This document shows positions 8,960-18,818 of a stretch of DNA of 64,000 nt, one piece after another; position 1 is the first letter of the stretch, and every line of letters begins with the position of its first letter. The notes under the pieces were generated by a model. The model made no database searches, had not been told where the DNA came from, and saw nothing but the letters and a program-made list of their open reading frames with translations. The position numbers were made by a program, and so were the translations under genes. The stretch is from Mesorhizobium sp. (lineage in GTDB: Bacteria > Pseudomonadota > Alphaproteobacteria > Rhizobiales > Rhizobiaceae), in NCBI GenBank assembly GCA_004963905.1, contig SUGL01000003.1, positions 62,001 to 126,000 of the forward strand, written 5' to 3'.

Positions 8960-10741
8960 CTACACCAGTTCCCTGCCCTTGGCGTCGACGGCGTTGGCCA
9001 CCGCTTCGTCGGTCGCCTCGTCGGGCAGGAGCATTTCGTTATGCGCCTTGCCCGACGGGATCATCGGGAAGCAGTTGGCTAAAGTCGCCACGCGGCAGTC
9101 GAACAGCACCGGCTTCTTCACCGAGATCATCTCGCGGATCGCATCGTCCAGCTCGTCCGGCTTGTCGCAGCGGATGCCATGGCCGCCATAGGCTTCCGCC
9201 AGCTTGACGAAATCAGGCATCGCCTCGGTATAGGAATGCGACAGACGGTTGCCGTGCAGCAGCTGCTGCCACTGGCGCACCATGCCCATATACTGGTTGT
9301 TGAGAATGAAGATCTTGATCGGTGCCTCGTACTGCACCGCCGAGCTCATCTCCTGCATCGTCATCTGCACCGAAGCGTCGCCGGCGATATCGATGACCAG
9401 CGCGTCCGGATGCGCGATCTGCACGCCGAGCGCCGCCGGCAAACCGTAGCCCATCGTGCCCAGCCCGCCCGAGGTCATCCAGCGGTTCGGCTTGTCGAAA
9501 TGATAGTGCTGTGCCGCCCACATCTGGTGCTGGCCGACCTCGGTGGTGATGTAGGTGTCGAGATCCTTGGTCAGCGCATAGAGCCGCTGGATCGCATATT
9601 GCGGCATGATCACGTCGCTGTTCATCTTGTAGGCGAGCGAGTCCCGCGCGCGCCATTTCGCGATCTGCTCCCACCACGGATAGAGCGCCTTCTTGTCGGC
9701 CTTGGCGGTCGCCCGCCACAGCCGCACCAGGTCTTCCAGCACCCGGCCGACATCGCCCAGGATCGGCACGTCGGCATGAACGTTCTTGTTGATCGAGGAC
9801 GGATCGATGTCGATATGGATCTTCTTCGAGTTCGGCGAGAAGGCATTCAGCCGGCCGGTGATGCGGTCGTCGAAACGCGCGCCGATGCAGATCATCACGT
9901 CGCAGTCATGCATGGCCATGTTGGCTTCGTAGGTGCCGTGCATGCCGAGCATGCCGACCCAGTTCTTGCCCGAAGCCGGATAGGCGCCGAGCCCCATCAA
10001 CGTCGAGGTGATCGGGAAGCCGGTGAGGTCGACCAGCTCGCGCAGCAGATGGCTGGCCTCTGGACCGGAATTGATGACGCCGCCGCCACTGTAGATGATC
10101 GGCTTCTTGGCGGCGGCCATCAGTTCGACGGCGGCCTTCACCTTCTCGAGGTCGCCCTGGACCTTCGGCTGGTAGCTGGTGCGCGGCGCCGTCTGCGGCG
10201 GCACGTAGATGCCCTTGGCGAACTGCACGTCCTTCGGAATGTCGACCACGACCGGGCCTGGACGCCCGGTGGTCGCCACATGGAAGGCTTCGTGGATGGT
10301 TGCGGCGAGATCGTTGACGTCCTTCACCAGCCAATTGTGCTTGGTGCAGGGCCGCGTGATGCCGACCGTGTCGCATTCCTGGAAGGCGTCGGAACCGATC
10401 AGCGAGGTCGGCACCTGGCCGGTGAGACACACCAGCGGAATGGAATCCATCAGCGCGTCCTGCAGCGGCGTCACCGCATTGGTCGCACCGGGGCCGGACG
10501 TCACCAGGAGCACGCCGGCCTTGCCGGTCGAGCGGGCGTAGCCTTCGGCTGCATGGCCGGCCCCCTGCTCGTGCCTGACCAGGATGTGCTCGACCTCGTC
10601 CTGCTGGAATATCTCGTCATAGATCGGAAGGACCGCGCCGCCCGGATAGCCGAAGACATGCTTGACGCCGTTGTCCTTCAGCGCCTGCACCACCATTTCG
10701 GCGCCCGTCATTTCGCGCCGCTCGTTCTGTCCGTTGCTCAT
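8960..10741 (-). CDS. ilvB: acetolactate synthase large (catalytic) subunit
   Basis: Thiamine-diphosphate enzyme that condenses two pyruvates, or pyruvate with 2-oxobutyrate: the first common step of branched-chain amino-acid synthesis. It has the N-terminal TPP-binding motif (FGYPGGAVLPIYDE, then the catalytic Glu in RHEQGAGHAAEGYAR), a central FAD domain and the C-terminal TPP domain with a GDASVQMTMQEM..NN motif. The length is 593 residues from ATG 10741. The frame can be extended to a TTG at 10804, but that codon lies in the T-tract of the attenuator terminator, so the shorter start is preferred. Confidence 0.96.
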   Translation of the reverse strand: MSNGQNERREMTGAEMVVQALKDNGVKHVFGYPGGAVLPIYDEIFQQDEVEHILVRHEQGAGHAAEGYARSTGKAGVLLVTSGPGATNAVTPLQDALMDSIPLVCLTGQVPTSLIGSDAFQECDTVGITRPCTKHNWLVKDVNDLAATIHEAFHVATTGRPGPVVVDIPKDVQFAKGIYVPPQTAPRTSYQPKVQGDLEKVKAAVELMAAAKKPIIYSGGGVINSGPEASHLLRELVDLTGFPITSTLMGLGAYPASGKNWVGMLGMHGTYEANMAMHDCDVMICIGARFDDRITGRLNAFSPNSKKIHIDIDPSSINKNVHADVPILGDVGRVLEDLVRLWRATAKADKKALYPWWEQIAKWRARDSLAYKMNSDVIMPQYAIQRLYALTKDLDTYITTEVGQHQMWAAQHYHFDKPNRWMTSGGLGTMGYGLPAALGVQIAHPDALVIDIAGDASVQMTMQEMSSAVQYEAPIKIFILNNQYMGMVRQWQQLLHGNRLSHSYTEAMPDFVKLAEAYGGHGIRCDKPDELDDAIREMISVKKPVLFDCRVATLANCFPMIPSGKAHNEMLLPDEATDEAVANAVDAKGRELV

Positions 10742-10802
10742 CGGTCTGGTCCCGTACTGGTCGCCATCTGGCGATTGCTGGTCGTTTAGTTGGGTTTTGG
10801 GC

Positions 10803-10828
10803 AATAAAAAAGGCCCCCGAGGGAGCCT
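10803..10828 (-). terminator. ilv attenuator: intrinsic terminator in the leader
   Basis: Read on the minus strand, AGGCTCC-CTCG-GGGGCCT forms a 7-bp GC-rich stem with a 4-nt loop, followed at once by TTTTTTATT. It lies between the leader peptide and ilvB, 62 nt before the ilvB start codon: the layout of a transcription attenuator. Confidence 0.85.
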
Positions 10829-10835
10829 GTGGGAT

Positions 10836-10883
10836 GCGCATGGGGGGTTTTCGCCCGGCGGTTACACCGCCTTGCCCATGCGC
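10836..10883 (-). promoter_or_regulatory. alternative leader stem of the ilv attenuator
   Basis: GCGCATGGG, inside the leader reading frame, is exactly complementary (9 bp) to CCCATGCGC just before the terminator; a smaller GGCGGT-gta-ACCGCC hairpin is nested inside and contains the leader stop codon. Ribosome position on the leader would decide which structure forms. The pairings are seen; the switching model is inferred from known amino-acid attenuators. Confidence 0.65.
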
Positions 10884-10912
10884 CAGCCTACGAGAATGAG
10901 TGCTGTTTTCAT
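10862..10912 (-). CDS. ilv leader peptide (16 residues)
   Basis: A short frame starting ATG at 10912 and ending TAA encodes MKTALILVGWRMGKAV. The run Leu-Ile-Leu-Val, plus a last Val, gives the regulated amino acids of the downstream acetolactate synthase genes, as expected for attenuation control. No Shine-Dalgarno precedes it, and the predicted transcription start is only 0-7 nt upstream, so the peptide may be translated from a leaderless message. Low charged branched-chain tRNA would stall ribosomes on these codons and favour the antiterminating fold. Confidence 0.85.
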   Translation of the reverse strand: MKTALILVGWRMGKAV

Positions 10913-10921
10913 GGGCGCGGA

Positions 10922-10950
10922 CAATAAGGGCGAAAACGCGGGCTCGTCAA
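10922..10950 (-). promoter_or_regulatory. sigma-70-type promoter of the ilv leader
   Basis: On the minus strand a -35 TTGACG (10950-10945) is followed after exactly 17 nt by TTATTG (10927-10922). The start point would fall at about 10912-10916, at or just before the leader ATG. Confidence 0.6.
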
Positions 10951-11077
10951 TGGGGGTAGCGCGCGAATTCGCGGCCGGGGAGATCGGCACCGTCGCGCGC
11001 TACCATAGTACAGTTGAGCGCGTATCTCCGAGGCACCACTATGCGGCCGCAAAGGACGTTGGCTGCGAGGAGGACGC

Positions 11078-13000
<1,923 letters not shown>

Positions 13001-13002
13001 GG

Positions 13003-13230
13003 CGTGTCTCCCGAAAGTGGGAACCGGTTTCGGGATAAAGACATGCGCAAATCAGAAACCTAAAGCGCATGGAGCGAATCTGAAAGATCGTGACGCGCTT
13101 TAGAGCAAATTCCAGGAAAAGTGTGAAGCGGTTGGGTTCGGCGACTTCGCCGTAGCCTTCCGCCCGGAATTGCGTCAAGACTAAAGAGATAGAGCGGTTC
13201 TACATTTCCGCGAAACGATGAACCGCTCCA
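13003..13230. repeat. mosaic of three rhizobial intergenic repeat modules
   Basis: Module A (13010-13075) has CCGAAAGTGGGAACCGGTTTCGGG with ATGCGCAAATC; module B (13102-13180) runs from AGAGCAAATTCCAGGAAAAG to CCGGAATTGCGTCAA; module C (13191-13228) is AGAGCGGTTC...GAACCGCTC. Modules B and C recur at 28061-28160, B at 47433-47490 and A at 26273-26335. They resemble the RIME-like mosaic elements known from rhizobia and have no coding capacity. Confidence 0.75.
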
Positions 13231-13231
13231 G

Positions 13232-13280
13232 TGTTGCGATGCCTGTGGCGTGCTGTGGCGCGTGCAGCACCAGCACAACA
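13232..13280. promoter_or_regulatory. candidate upstream activator sites for the sigma-54 regulator
   Basis: About 70-115 nt upstream of the -24 element lie GTGCTG (13250-13255) and CAGCAC (13265-13270) as an inverted repeat with a 9-nt spacer, nested inside TGTTG (13232-13236) and CAACA (13276-13280). Distance and dyad symmetry suit binding of a Fis-type enhancer-binding protein. Site identity is inferred. Confidence 0.45.
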
Positions 13281-13346
13281 GGTGAGATACCCAAGGGTCA
13301 TTCTAACCGATTGATCGCATTATAATTTCTCGTTTGGCGTTGCGGC

Positions 13347-13362
13347 TGGCACGTCATTTGCA
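13347..13362 (+). promoter_or_regulatory. sigma-54 (-24/-12) promoter
   Basis: TGGCACGTCATTTGCA matches the RpoN consensus TGGCACG-N4-TTGC at every fixed position, with GG and GC 12 nt apart. It ends 36 nt before the ATG of the flavin monooxygenase and follows the gene for a sigma-54 activator. Confidence 0.9.
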
Positions 13363-13398
13363 GTTCATTTCCGGACTCTAGCAAGCGGAGGAGAACAC

Positions 13399-15207
13399 AT
13401 GCTCGAGAGGACACCCACCACCAAGGCGCAGGCGCTGCTCGATAAATTCGGCAAGGCGCTGGAAGCCGGCGACATCGATACAGCCGTCAATTGCTTCCAG
13501 GAAGACTGCTACTGGCGCGATCTCGTCGCGTTCACCTGGAACCTGAAGACGATGGAGGGCCGCGACCAGATCCGCGACATGCTGCAGGCGACGCTTGCCA
13601 ACACCAGGCCGACCGGCTGGACGGTGGCCGAGGGCGAGGAAGCGACCGAGGACGGCGGCATCACCACCGCCTGGATCACGTTCGAGACCGGCGTGGCGCG
13701 CGGCTTTGGTCTCGTGCGCTTCAAAGGCGAGCTGATCTGGACGCTGCTGACCACCATCGCCGAGCTGAAAGGCCATGAGGAGAAGGCCGGCTTCACCCGC
13801 CCGCTCGGCGCCAAGCACGGCCACGGCAAGGGCCGCAAGACATGGCGAGAGGAGCGCGACGACGAGATCACCGAACTCGGTCACACCCGGCAGCCCTATG
13901 TCGTCATCATCGGTGGCGGCCAGGGCGGGATTGCTCTTGGCGCCAGGCTGAAGCAGCTCGGCGTGCCGGCCATCATCGTCGAGAAGAACGAGCGTCCGGG
14001 CGACTCCTGGCGCAAGCGCTACAAGTCGCTCTGCCTGCACGACCCGGTCTGGTACGATCACCTGCCCTACATCGACTTTCCGAAGAACTGGCCGGTCTTC
14101 GCGCCAAAGGACAAGATCGGCGACTGGCTGGAGATGTACACCAAGGTGATGGAGCTGAACTACTGGAGCTCCACCACCGCGAAATCCGCGAGATATGACG
14201 AGAAGGCCAAGGAATGGACCGTTGTCGTCGAACGCGACGGCAAGAAAATCGTGCTGAAGCCGAAGCAGCTGGTGCTGGCGACGGGCATGTCCGGCAAGGC
14301 GAATTGGCCGAAATACAAAGGCCAGGACATCTTCAAAGGCGAGCAACAGCATTCCTCGACGCATCCAGGTCCGGACAAATATGTCGGCAAGAAGGTCGTC
14401 GTCATCGGCTCGAACAACTCCGCGCACGACATCTGCGCGGCGCTGTGGGACGCAGGCGCGGACGTGACCATGGTGCAGCGCTCGTCTACGCACATCGTCA
14501 AATCCGACACGCTGATGGATATCGGTCTCGGCGCGCTCTACTCGGAGCAGGCGGTCGAGAACGGCATGACGACGCGAAAAGCGGACATGATCTTCGCTTC
14601 GCTCCCCTACCGCATCCTGCACGAATTCCAGATTCCGCTTTACCAGCAGATGAAGGAGCGCGACGCCAAGTTCTACGAGGATCTGGAAAAAGCCGGCTTC
14701 ATGCTCGACTGGGGCGACGATGGCTCGGGCCTGTTCATGAAGTATCTGCGCCGCGGCTCCGGCTATTATATCGATGTCGGCGCCTGCGATCTCGTCATCG
14801 ACGGCTCGATCAAGTTGAAAAGCGGCCCAGGTGCGGCGGTGCAGGAACTCACGGAAACCGGCGTCAAATTCGTCGACGGCACCGAACTGCCGGCCGATCT
14901 GGTGATCTATGCCACCGGCTACGGCTCGATGAACGGATGGGCGGCGGATCTCATCTCGCAGGAAGTGGCGGACAAGGTCGGCAAGGTCTGGGGTCTCGGC
15001 TCCAACACCACCAAGGACCCCGGCCCGTGGGAGGGCGAGCAGCGCAATATGTGGAAGCCGACGCAGCAGGAGGCGCTGTGGTTCCACGGCGGCAACCTGC
15101 ATCAGTCCCGCCACTATTCGCAGTATCTGTCGCTGCAGCTGAAGGCCAGGCAGGTCGGTCTGCCGACGCCTGTCTACGGGCTGCAGCAGGTGCATCACAA
15201 GAGCTAG
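13399..15207 (+). CDS. NTF2-like domain fused to flavin-containing monooxygenase
   Basis: Predicted FAD/NAD(P)H monooxygenase of 602 residues. Residues 1-130 look like a SnoaL/NTF2-type fold (ALLDKFGKALEAGDIDTAVNCF, then YWRDLVAFTWN). The FAD Rossmann motif is GGGQGG at 172-177, and a second nucleotide-binding motif (VVVIGSNNSAHDICAALW) lies near residue 335 for NADPH. It is controlled by the sigma-54 promoter 36 nt upstream, with the start preceded by GGAGGAGAA. A role in oxygenating a ketone or other small organic inducer is inferred from the AcoR-like activator; the substrate is unknown. Confidence 0.92.
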   Translation: MLERTPTTKAQALLDKFGKALEAGDIDTAVNCFQEDCYWRDLVAFTWNLKTMEGRDQIRDMLQATLANTRPTGWTVAEGEEATEDGGITTAWITFETGVARGFGLVRFKGELIWTLLTTIAELKGHEEKAGFTRPLGAKHGHGKGRKTWREERDDEITELGHTRQPYVVIIGGGQGGIALGARLKQLGVPAIIVEKNERPGDSWRKRYKSLCLHDPVWYDHLPYIDFPKNWPVFAPKDKIGDWLEMYTKVMELNYWSSTTAKSARYDEKAKEWTVVVERDGKKIVLKPKQLVLATGMSGKANWPKYKGQDIFKGEQQHSSTHPGPDKYVGKKVVVIGSNNSAHDICAALWDAGADVTMVQRSSTHIVKSDTLMDIGLGALYSEQAVENGMTTRKADMIFASLPYRILHEFQIPLYQQMKERDAKFYEDLEKAGFMLDWGDDGSGLFMKYLRRGSGYYIDVGACDLVIDGSIKLKSGPGAAVQELTETGVKFVDGTELPADLVIYATGYGSMNGWAADLISQEVADKVGKVWGLGSNTTKDPGPWEGEQRNMWKPTQQEALWFHGGNLHQSRHYSQYLSLQLKARQVGLPTPVYGLQQVHHKS

Positions 15208-15215
15208 CGCCTCTG

Positions 15216-15243
15216 GGAAGGCGCGGCCTGGGCCGCGCCTTCC
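15216..15243 (+). terminator. terminator hairpin after the flavin monooxygenase
   Basis: GGAAGGCGCGGCC and GGCCGCGCCTTCC form a perfect 13-bp dyad around TG, 8 nt after the stop codon. The T-tract is weak (TGTCT), so termination efficiency is uncertain. Confidence 0.65.
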
Positions 15244-15322
15244 TGTCTAATTCAGCTGCGGCTCACGCCGTCAGCACCAGGCCTCTCGCCTTGGCTCAGC
15301 ATTCCTCCGACGGCCAATTGCC

Positions 15323-15847
15323 TTACGAACGCCCTATCCGTTTCCAGTAGATGAGCGTGCCGGTAAGCCCGCCATGCGGTTTGAGCGCATAGTCGGGAAT
15401 CTCGCCGGTCAGCGTGAAGCCGAGTTTCTCGTAAAGCCCTGCCGCGCCCTCCTCGCTTGCCGTGTCAAGCACCAGCAAGGTGCGTCCCTTCTTCACGGCC
15501 AGTTCCTCGGCGGCCCGCATCAGGCGGGTCGCGATGCCTTGGCCGCGACGGTCGACGTGGGTCATCAGCTTGGCGATCTCGGCGCGATGCGGCTGGTTGG
15601 GCGGGCAGTCGAGAAGCAGCGTGACGGTGCCGACAAGCATCTCGCCGTCCCATGCGCCCAGCACCGCTCTTTCTCCGCGCGCCGCCGCGGCCAGCGATTT
15701 CAGCCAAAACTCATGAGCCGCATCGCGAGACAGCGGATGCATGAAGCTCACCGATCCGCCGGCGGCCACCGTCTCGATCAGCAGGGCGGCCAGCATCCCC
15801 CTGGTTTTCGCGTCATCGTCCAACGCCCTGATTTCGAGGGAGTTCAT
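15323..15847 (-). CDS. GNAT-family N-acetyltransferase
   Basis: Acetyl-CoA-dependent acetyltransferase (174 residues from ATG 15847, which has GGAGAG upstream). The acetyl-CoA loop is clear: AKLMTHVDRRGQGIATRLMRAAEELA carries the R/Q-x-x-G-x-G/A pattern, followed by LLVLDTASEEGAAGLYEKLGF. The substrate is not predictable; relatives include enzymes acting on small amines and antibiotics. A longer frame to 16003 would run into the neighbouring small gene and is not supported. Confidence 0.9.
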   Translation of the reverse strand: MNSLEIRALDDDAKTRGMLAALLIETVAAGGSVSFMHPLSRDAAHEFWLKSLAAAARGERAVLGAWDGEMLVGTVTLLLDCPPNQPHRAEIAKLMTHVDRRGQGIATRLMRAAEELAVKKGRTLLVLDTASEEGAAGLYEKLGFTLTGEIPDYALKPHGGLTGTLIYWKRIGRS

Positions 15848-15884
15848 GTCCGTGCTCTCCAGGTGATGTGGTGTCGGGCCGCGG

Positions 15885-16193
15885 TCATTCGAAATGACGG
15901 GTCCGTCTGCGCCGCCGTGCCCGGCGGATTTCCGCGATTCGCTCGGCGTCGTCCTCGCTGAGGTGCCGTCCGCGCTCCAGGATCTCGAGGGTGTATTCCT
16001 CATAGGTGAGGCCCAGCCGCTCGGCCCTTTCCAGCCGCATCAGCATGATGGTCTGGCTTGGCGCCTTCCAGGCCGTGTCGTGAGCGGCGCGCCAGGCCAG
16101 GAAGATGTAGGCGTCGCCCTTGCCCCAGGGCGGGCCTTCGTAATCGTCGAGAGGCGGCCCGCCATTGTGCGAGCGTTTCGGCCGGCGCGCCAT
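15885..16193 (-). CDS. conserved hypothetical protein, Arg-rich C-terminus
   Basis: I do not recognise this protein. From ATG 16193 it has 102 residues, beginning MARRPKRSHNGGPPLDDYEG, with a Trp-rich middle (FLAWRAAHDTAWKAPS), a helical charged segment (MRLERAERLGLTYEEYTLEILERGRHLSEDDAERI) and a basic end (RRARRRRRTRHFE). No signal peptide or membrane segment. Its start is 4 nt after the stop of the XRE-cupin regulator, so the two are probably co-transcribed and it may fall under the same operator. The reading frame uses the normal high-GC codon pattern. Confidence 0.75.
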   Translation of the reverse strand: MARRPKRSHNGGPPLDDYEGPPWGKGDAYIFLAWRAAHDTAWKAPSQTIMLMRLERAERLGLTYEEYTLEILERGRHLSEDDAERIAEIRRARRRRRTRHFE

Positions 16194-16197
16194 GCGA

Positions 16198-16764
16198 TCA
16201 GCCCCTGACCAGCGCCACCAGATACTCGGCAGCTTCCGGTCCGGGAGCATGGAACGTGCAGTCCGACGGCGCGCCCAGCGCCAGGCAGTCGCCGGGTTCC
16301 AGCCTGTGCACGACATCGCCTTCGATGAAGTCCAGGCGGCCGCCGATAAGCCAGATCTGCTGCTTGATGAAGGCATAGGACGCCGCCGGGAAGTTGACCT
16401 TGGCGCCTGCCGGTAGACTGACCCGGATCAGTTCGAGCGGCATTTGCGATGCCGGTGACAGGTGCCGTCTGACATAGCCGGTGGCAGGGTCCTGCCACAC
16501 CTGTTGCTCGTCCTTGCGGGACACACCGCCGCCCTGCATTTCGGCTCGGGCGATCAAAGTCGAGAGCGTCATGCCGAAAGCCGAAGCGATGCGCACGAGG
16601 AGTGCCGCGGTCGGACTTGTCATGCCGCGCTCCATGGCGCTCAGCATCGCCTTGGAAACACCCGAGCGCTCGGCCAGTTCGGTCAGCGACCAGCCTCGCA
16701 AATCACGCTCGGAGCGTATCCGCCTGCCGATCGTGAATGTGATGTCGTTCGATATATCAGCCAT
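16198..16764 (-). CDS. XRE-type transcriptional regulator with cupin domain
   Basis: A 188-residue regulator. The N-terminal HTH_3 (IRSERDLRGWSLTELAERSG, then SKAMLSAMERGMTSPTAALL) spans about 15-70, followed by a cupin sensor domain (about 105-185) with FIEGDVVHRLEPGDCLAL. Such proteins often repress their own operon and genes for amine or amino-acid metabolism. The ATG at 16764 lies inside a perfect 10-bp inverted repeat (16748-16781), strongly suggesting autoregulation. The small gene at 15885-16193 follows after 4 nt. Confidence 0.92.
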   Translation of the reverse strand: MADISNDITFTIGRRIRSERDLRGWSLTELAERSGVSKAMLSAMERGMTSPTAALLVRIASAFGMTLSTLIARAEMQGGGVSRKDEQQVWQDPATGYVRRHLSPASQMPLELIRVSLPAGAKVNFPAASYAFIKQQIWLIGGRLDFIEGDVVHRLEPGDCLALGAPSDCTFHAPGPEAAEYLVALVRG

Positions 16765-16781
16765 TCATCCAATATATCGAA
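16748..16781. promoter_or_regulatory. operator spanning the start of the XRE-cupin gene
   Basis: TTCGATATAT and ATATATCGAA are perfect inverted arms separated by 14 nt (centre-to-centre 24 nt, just over two helical turns). The XRE start codon is in the spacer. The arrangement suits a dimer or tetramer of the encoded HTH regulator; the assignment is inferred. Confidence 0.65.
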
Positions 16782-16916
16782 AACCAAGCATGACGGAAGA
16801 GCCTATTCGATCGAATTTTTGCCGCCGCCTTAACAGGCCCTACACCATCCGACCTCACGCGGCCTTAACCCCGATTGGGATAGGTTTGACCTTGAGGGGA
16901 ATGGGACAGGTCACCG

Positions 16917-18746
16917 ATGTTTGTTGAACGCGAAGGCTCCGTCGGGGAGCCGACCTCGCAGGAGCGCCGCAACGCCCAACAGAACGACAAGCGTATTCTG
17001 GGCAATGTCGTGCAGTGCGACGGAGCGCGCGCCACCATCAGCGCCTATGCCGAGGATGCCGAAGGCACGGTGACCGGCCTGTGGACGGTCGGCAAGATGA
17101 TTTCCATCAACCTTGGCTCGACGCGCACCGTCGGCCTCGTCTATGCGATCGGCAAGTCGGACCGCGTCTGGAGCAACGAGGGTCAGAATGCCATCGAAGT
17201 CAGCATCGAGCTGATCGGCGAGGTGCGCGACAGCGCCGAGCCTGGCGCCAAGCCGGTCTTCGACCGCGGCATCACCACCTATCCGCATATCGGCGCTATT
17301 GCCCACCGTATCCGCAGTCGCGACCTGCAGGCCGTCTACGATCTCGCTGGCCGGCATTCGATCACCATCGGCACGCTGTCCCAGGACGAGGCGATCGATG
17401 CCAACATCGCCATCGACGACACGCTGGCGCGCCATTTCGCCGTTGTCGGCACGACCGGCGTCGGCAAATCCACGGCCGTCTCGCTGCTGTTGCGCAAGTC
17501 GATCGAGGCGCGGCCGGATCTGCGCGTGCTGATACTCGACCCGCACAACGAGTTTGCCGCCTCGCTTCCGGAATATTGCGTGAAGGTCGATTCCAAGACG
17601 CTCGACCTGCCGTTCTGGATGTTCAGGCTGGAGGAATTCGCCGAGGTTCTGTTTCGCGGGCGCGAGACCGTTCCGGAGGAAGTCGACGTCCTGCGCGACC
17701 TCATCCCGGCCGCCAAGAACCTCTATCGCAATCCGAGCTCCGGCTCCTATATCAGGCGCGGCAGCGACGCCCTGACGGCGGACACGCCGGTGCCCTACCG
17801 CATCGCCGACCTGCTCAAGCAGATCGACGAGCGCATGGGTTTGCTTGAAAGCAAGAACGACCGTCCGACACTGAAATCATTGCGGACGCGCATTGAATCG
17901 GCCGCTGCCGACCCGCGCTACCGCTTCATGTTCAATTCGCGGCTGATCGAGGACACCATCCACGAGACGATCGGCAACATCTTCCGCGTGCCAAACCACG
18001 GTCGTCCGGTGACCTGCTTCGAGATGGCGGGCATGCCGTCCGAGGTCGTCAATTCCGTCTGCTCGGTGCTGGCGCGCCTCGCCTTCGATCTTGCGCTCTG
18101 GAGCGAGGGGCGGCTGCGGCTGCTTTTGTTGTGCGAAGAGGCGCATCGCTACATGCCGGCCGATCCGCGCCTCGGCTTCGCGCCGACCAGGCATGCTCTG
18201 TCGCGCATCGCCAAGGAAGGTCGCAAATATGGCTGCTACCTCGGCGTCGTGACCCAGCGCCCAGGCGAGCTCGATCCGACGATCCTGTCGCAATGCTCGA
18301 CCTTCTTCGCCATGCGGCTCGCCAACGAGCAGGACCAGGCGATCATCCGATCGGCGATCGCCGATTCCTCTGCCTCGACGCTCGCCTTCCTGTCTTCGAT
18401 GGGTCAGCGCGAGGCGATCGCCTTCGGCGAAGGCGTGGCGACGACAATGCGGCTCAAATTCGAAAAACTGCCGCGGGAATTCATCCCGGGAACGGCGAAG
18501 CGCGAGCAGACCCTGCCGGCGGAAGCCGGCGACGATGTCGACCTCGCCGGGATCGTCGAGCGGCTGCGCAACGTACCGAAACCGCAGCAGGCCATGGCCT
18601 TCGCCGAGGCGGTGGACTCGGGCCGCCAAGCCGGTGATCCGGATTATCGAAAGCCCGCCGCGCCGCGCGTCCAGCCGGACGACGATTTCGACCTGCGCTA
18701 CGGCCTGAAGCCCTCGACCTTCGGCATGCGCCAGCAGAACGATTGA
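16917..18746 (+). CDS. HerA-like ATPase (DUF87 / FtsK-HerA superfamily)
   Basis: A 609-residue ATPase of the HerA type. The N-terminal HAS-barrel-like domain (about 28-120) precedes a RecA-fold motor with Walker A GTTGVGKST at 178-186 and Walker B LRLLLLCEEAHRYM near 405. A conserved C-terminal TQRPGELDPTILSQCSTFFAMRL provides the sensor region. Archaeal HerA works with NurA nuclease in end resection; no nuclease gene is next to it here, so in this organism it may act alone or with a distant partner. The start ATG at 16917 follows GGGAATGGGACAGG. Confidence 0.9.
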   Translation: MFVEREGSVGEPTSQERRNAQQNDKRILGNVVQCDGARATISAYAEDAEGTVTGLWTVGKMISINLGSTRTVGLVYAIGKSDRVWSNEGQNAIEVSIELIGEVRDSAEPGAKPVFDRGITTYPHIGAIAHRIRSRDLQAVYDLAGRHSITIGTLSQDEAIDANIAIDDTLARHFAVVGTTGVGKSTAVSLLLRKSIEARPDLRVLILDPHNEFAASLPEYCVKVDSKTLDLPFWMFRLEEFAEVLFRGRETVPEEVDVLRDLIPAAKNLYRNPSSGSYIRRGSDALTADTPVPYRIADLLKQIDERMGLLESKNDRPTLKSLRTRIESAAADPRYRFMFNSRLIEDTIHETIGNIFRVPNHGRPVTCFEMAGMPSEVVNSVCSVLARLAFDLALWSEGRLRLLLLCEEAHRYMPADPRLGFAPTRHALSRIAKEGRKYGCYLGVVTQRPGELDPTILSQCSTFFAMRLANEQDQAIIRSAIADSSASTLAFLSSMGQREAIAFGEGVATTMRLKFEKLPREFIPGTAKREQTLPAEAGDDVDLAGIVERLRNVPKPQQAMAFAEAVDSGRQAGDPDYRKPAAPRVQPDDDFDLRYGLKPSTFGMRQQND

Positions 18747-18818
18747 GCCTGCGTCATCCGACCGCCGGACAAGGGGGCGCGGCAGTATTTCTAGGCTCTG
18801 CTTCTTCGACCAGCGGGG

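Noticed and set aside
10742..10804. Longer acetolactate synthase start at TTG 10804
   Set aside because: The codon lies in the T-tract of the attenuator terminator and lacks a ribosome binding site; the added residues are not family-like.
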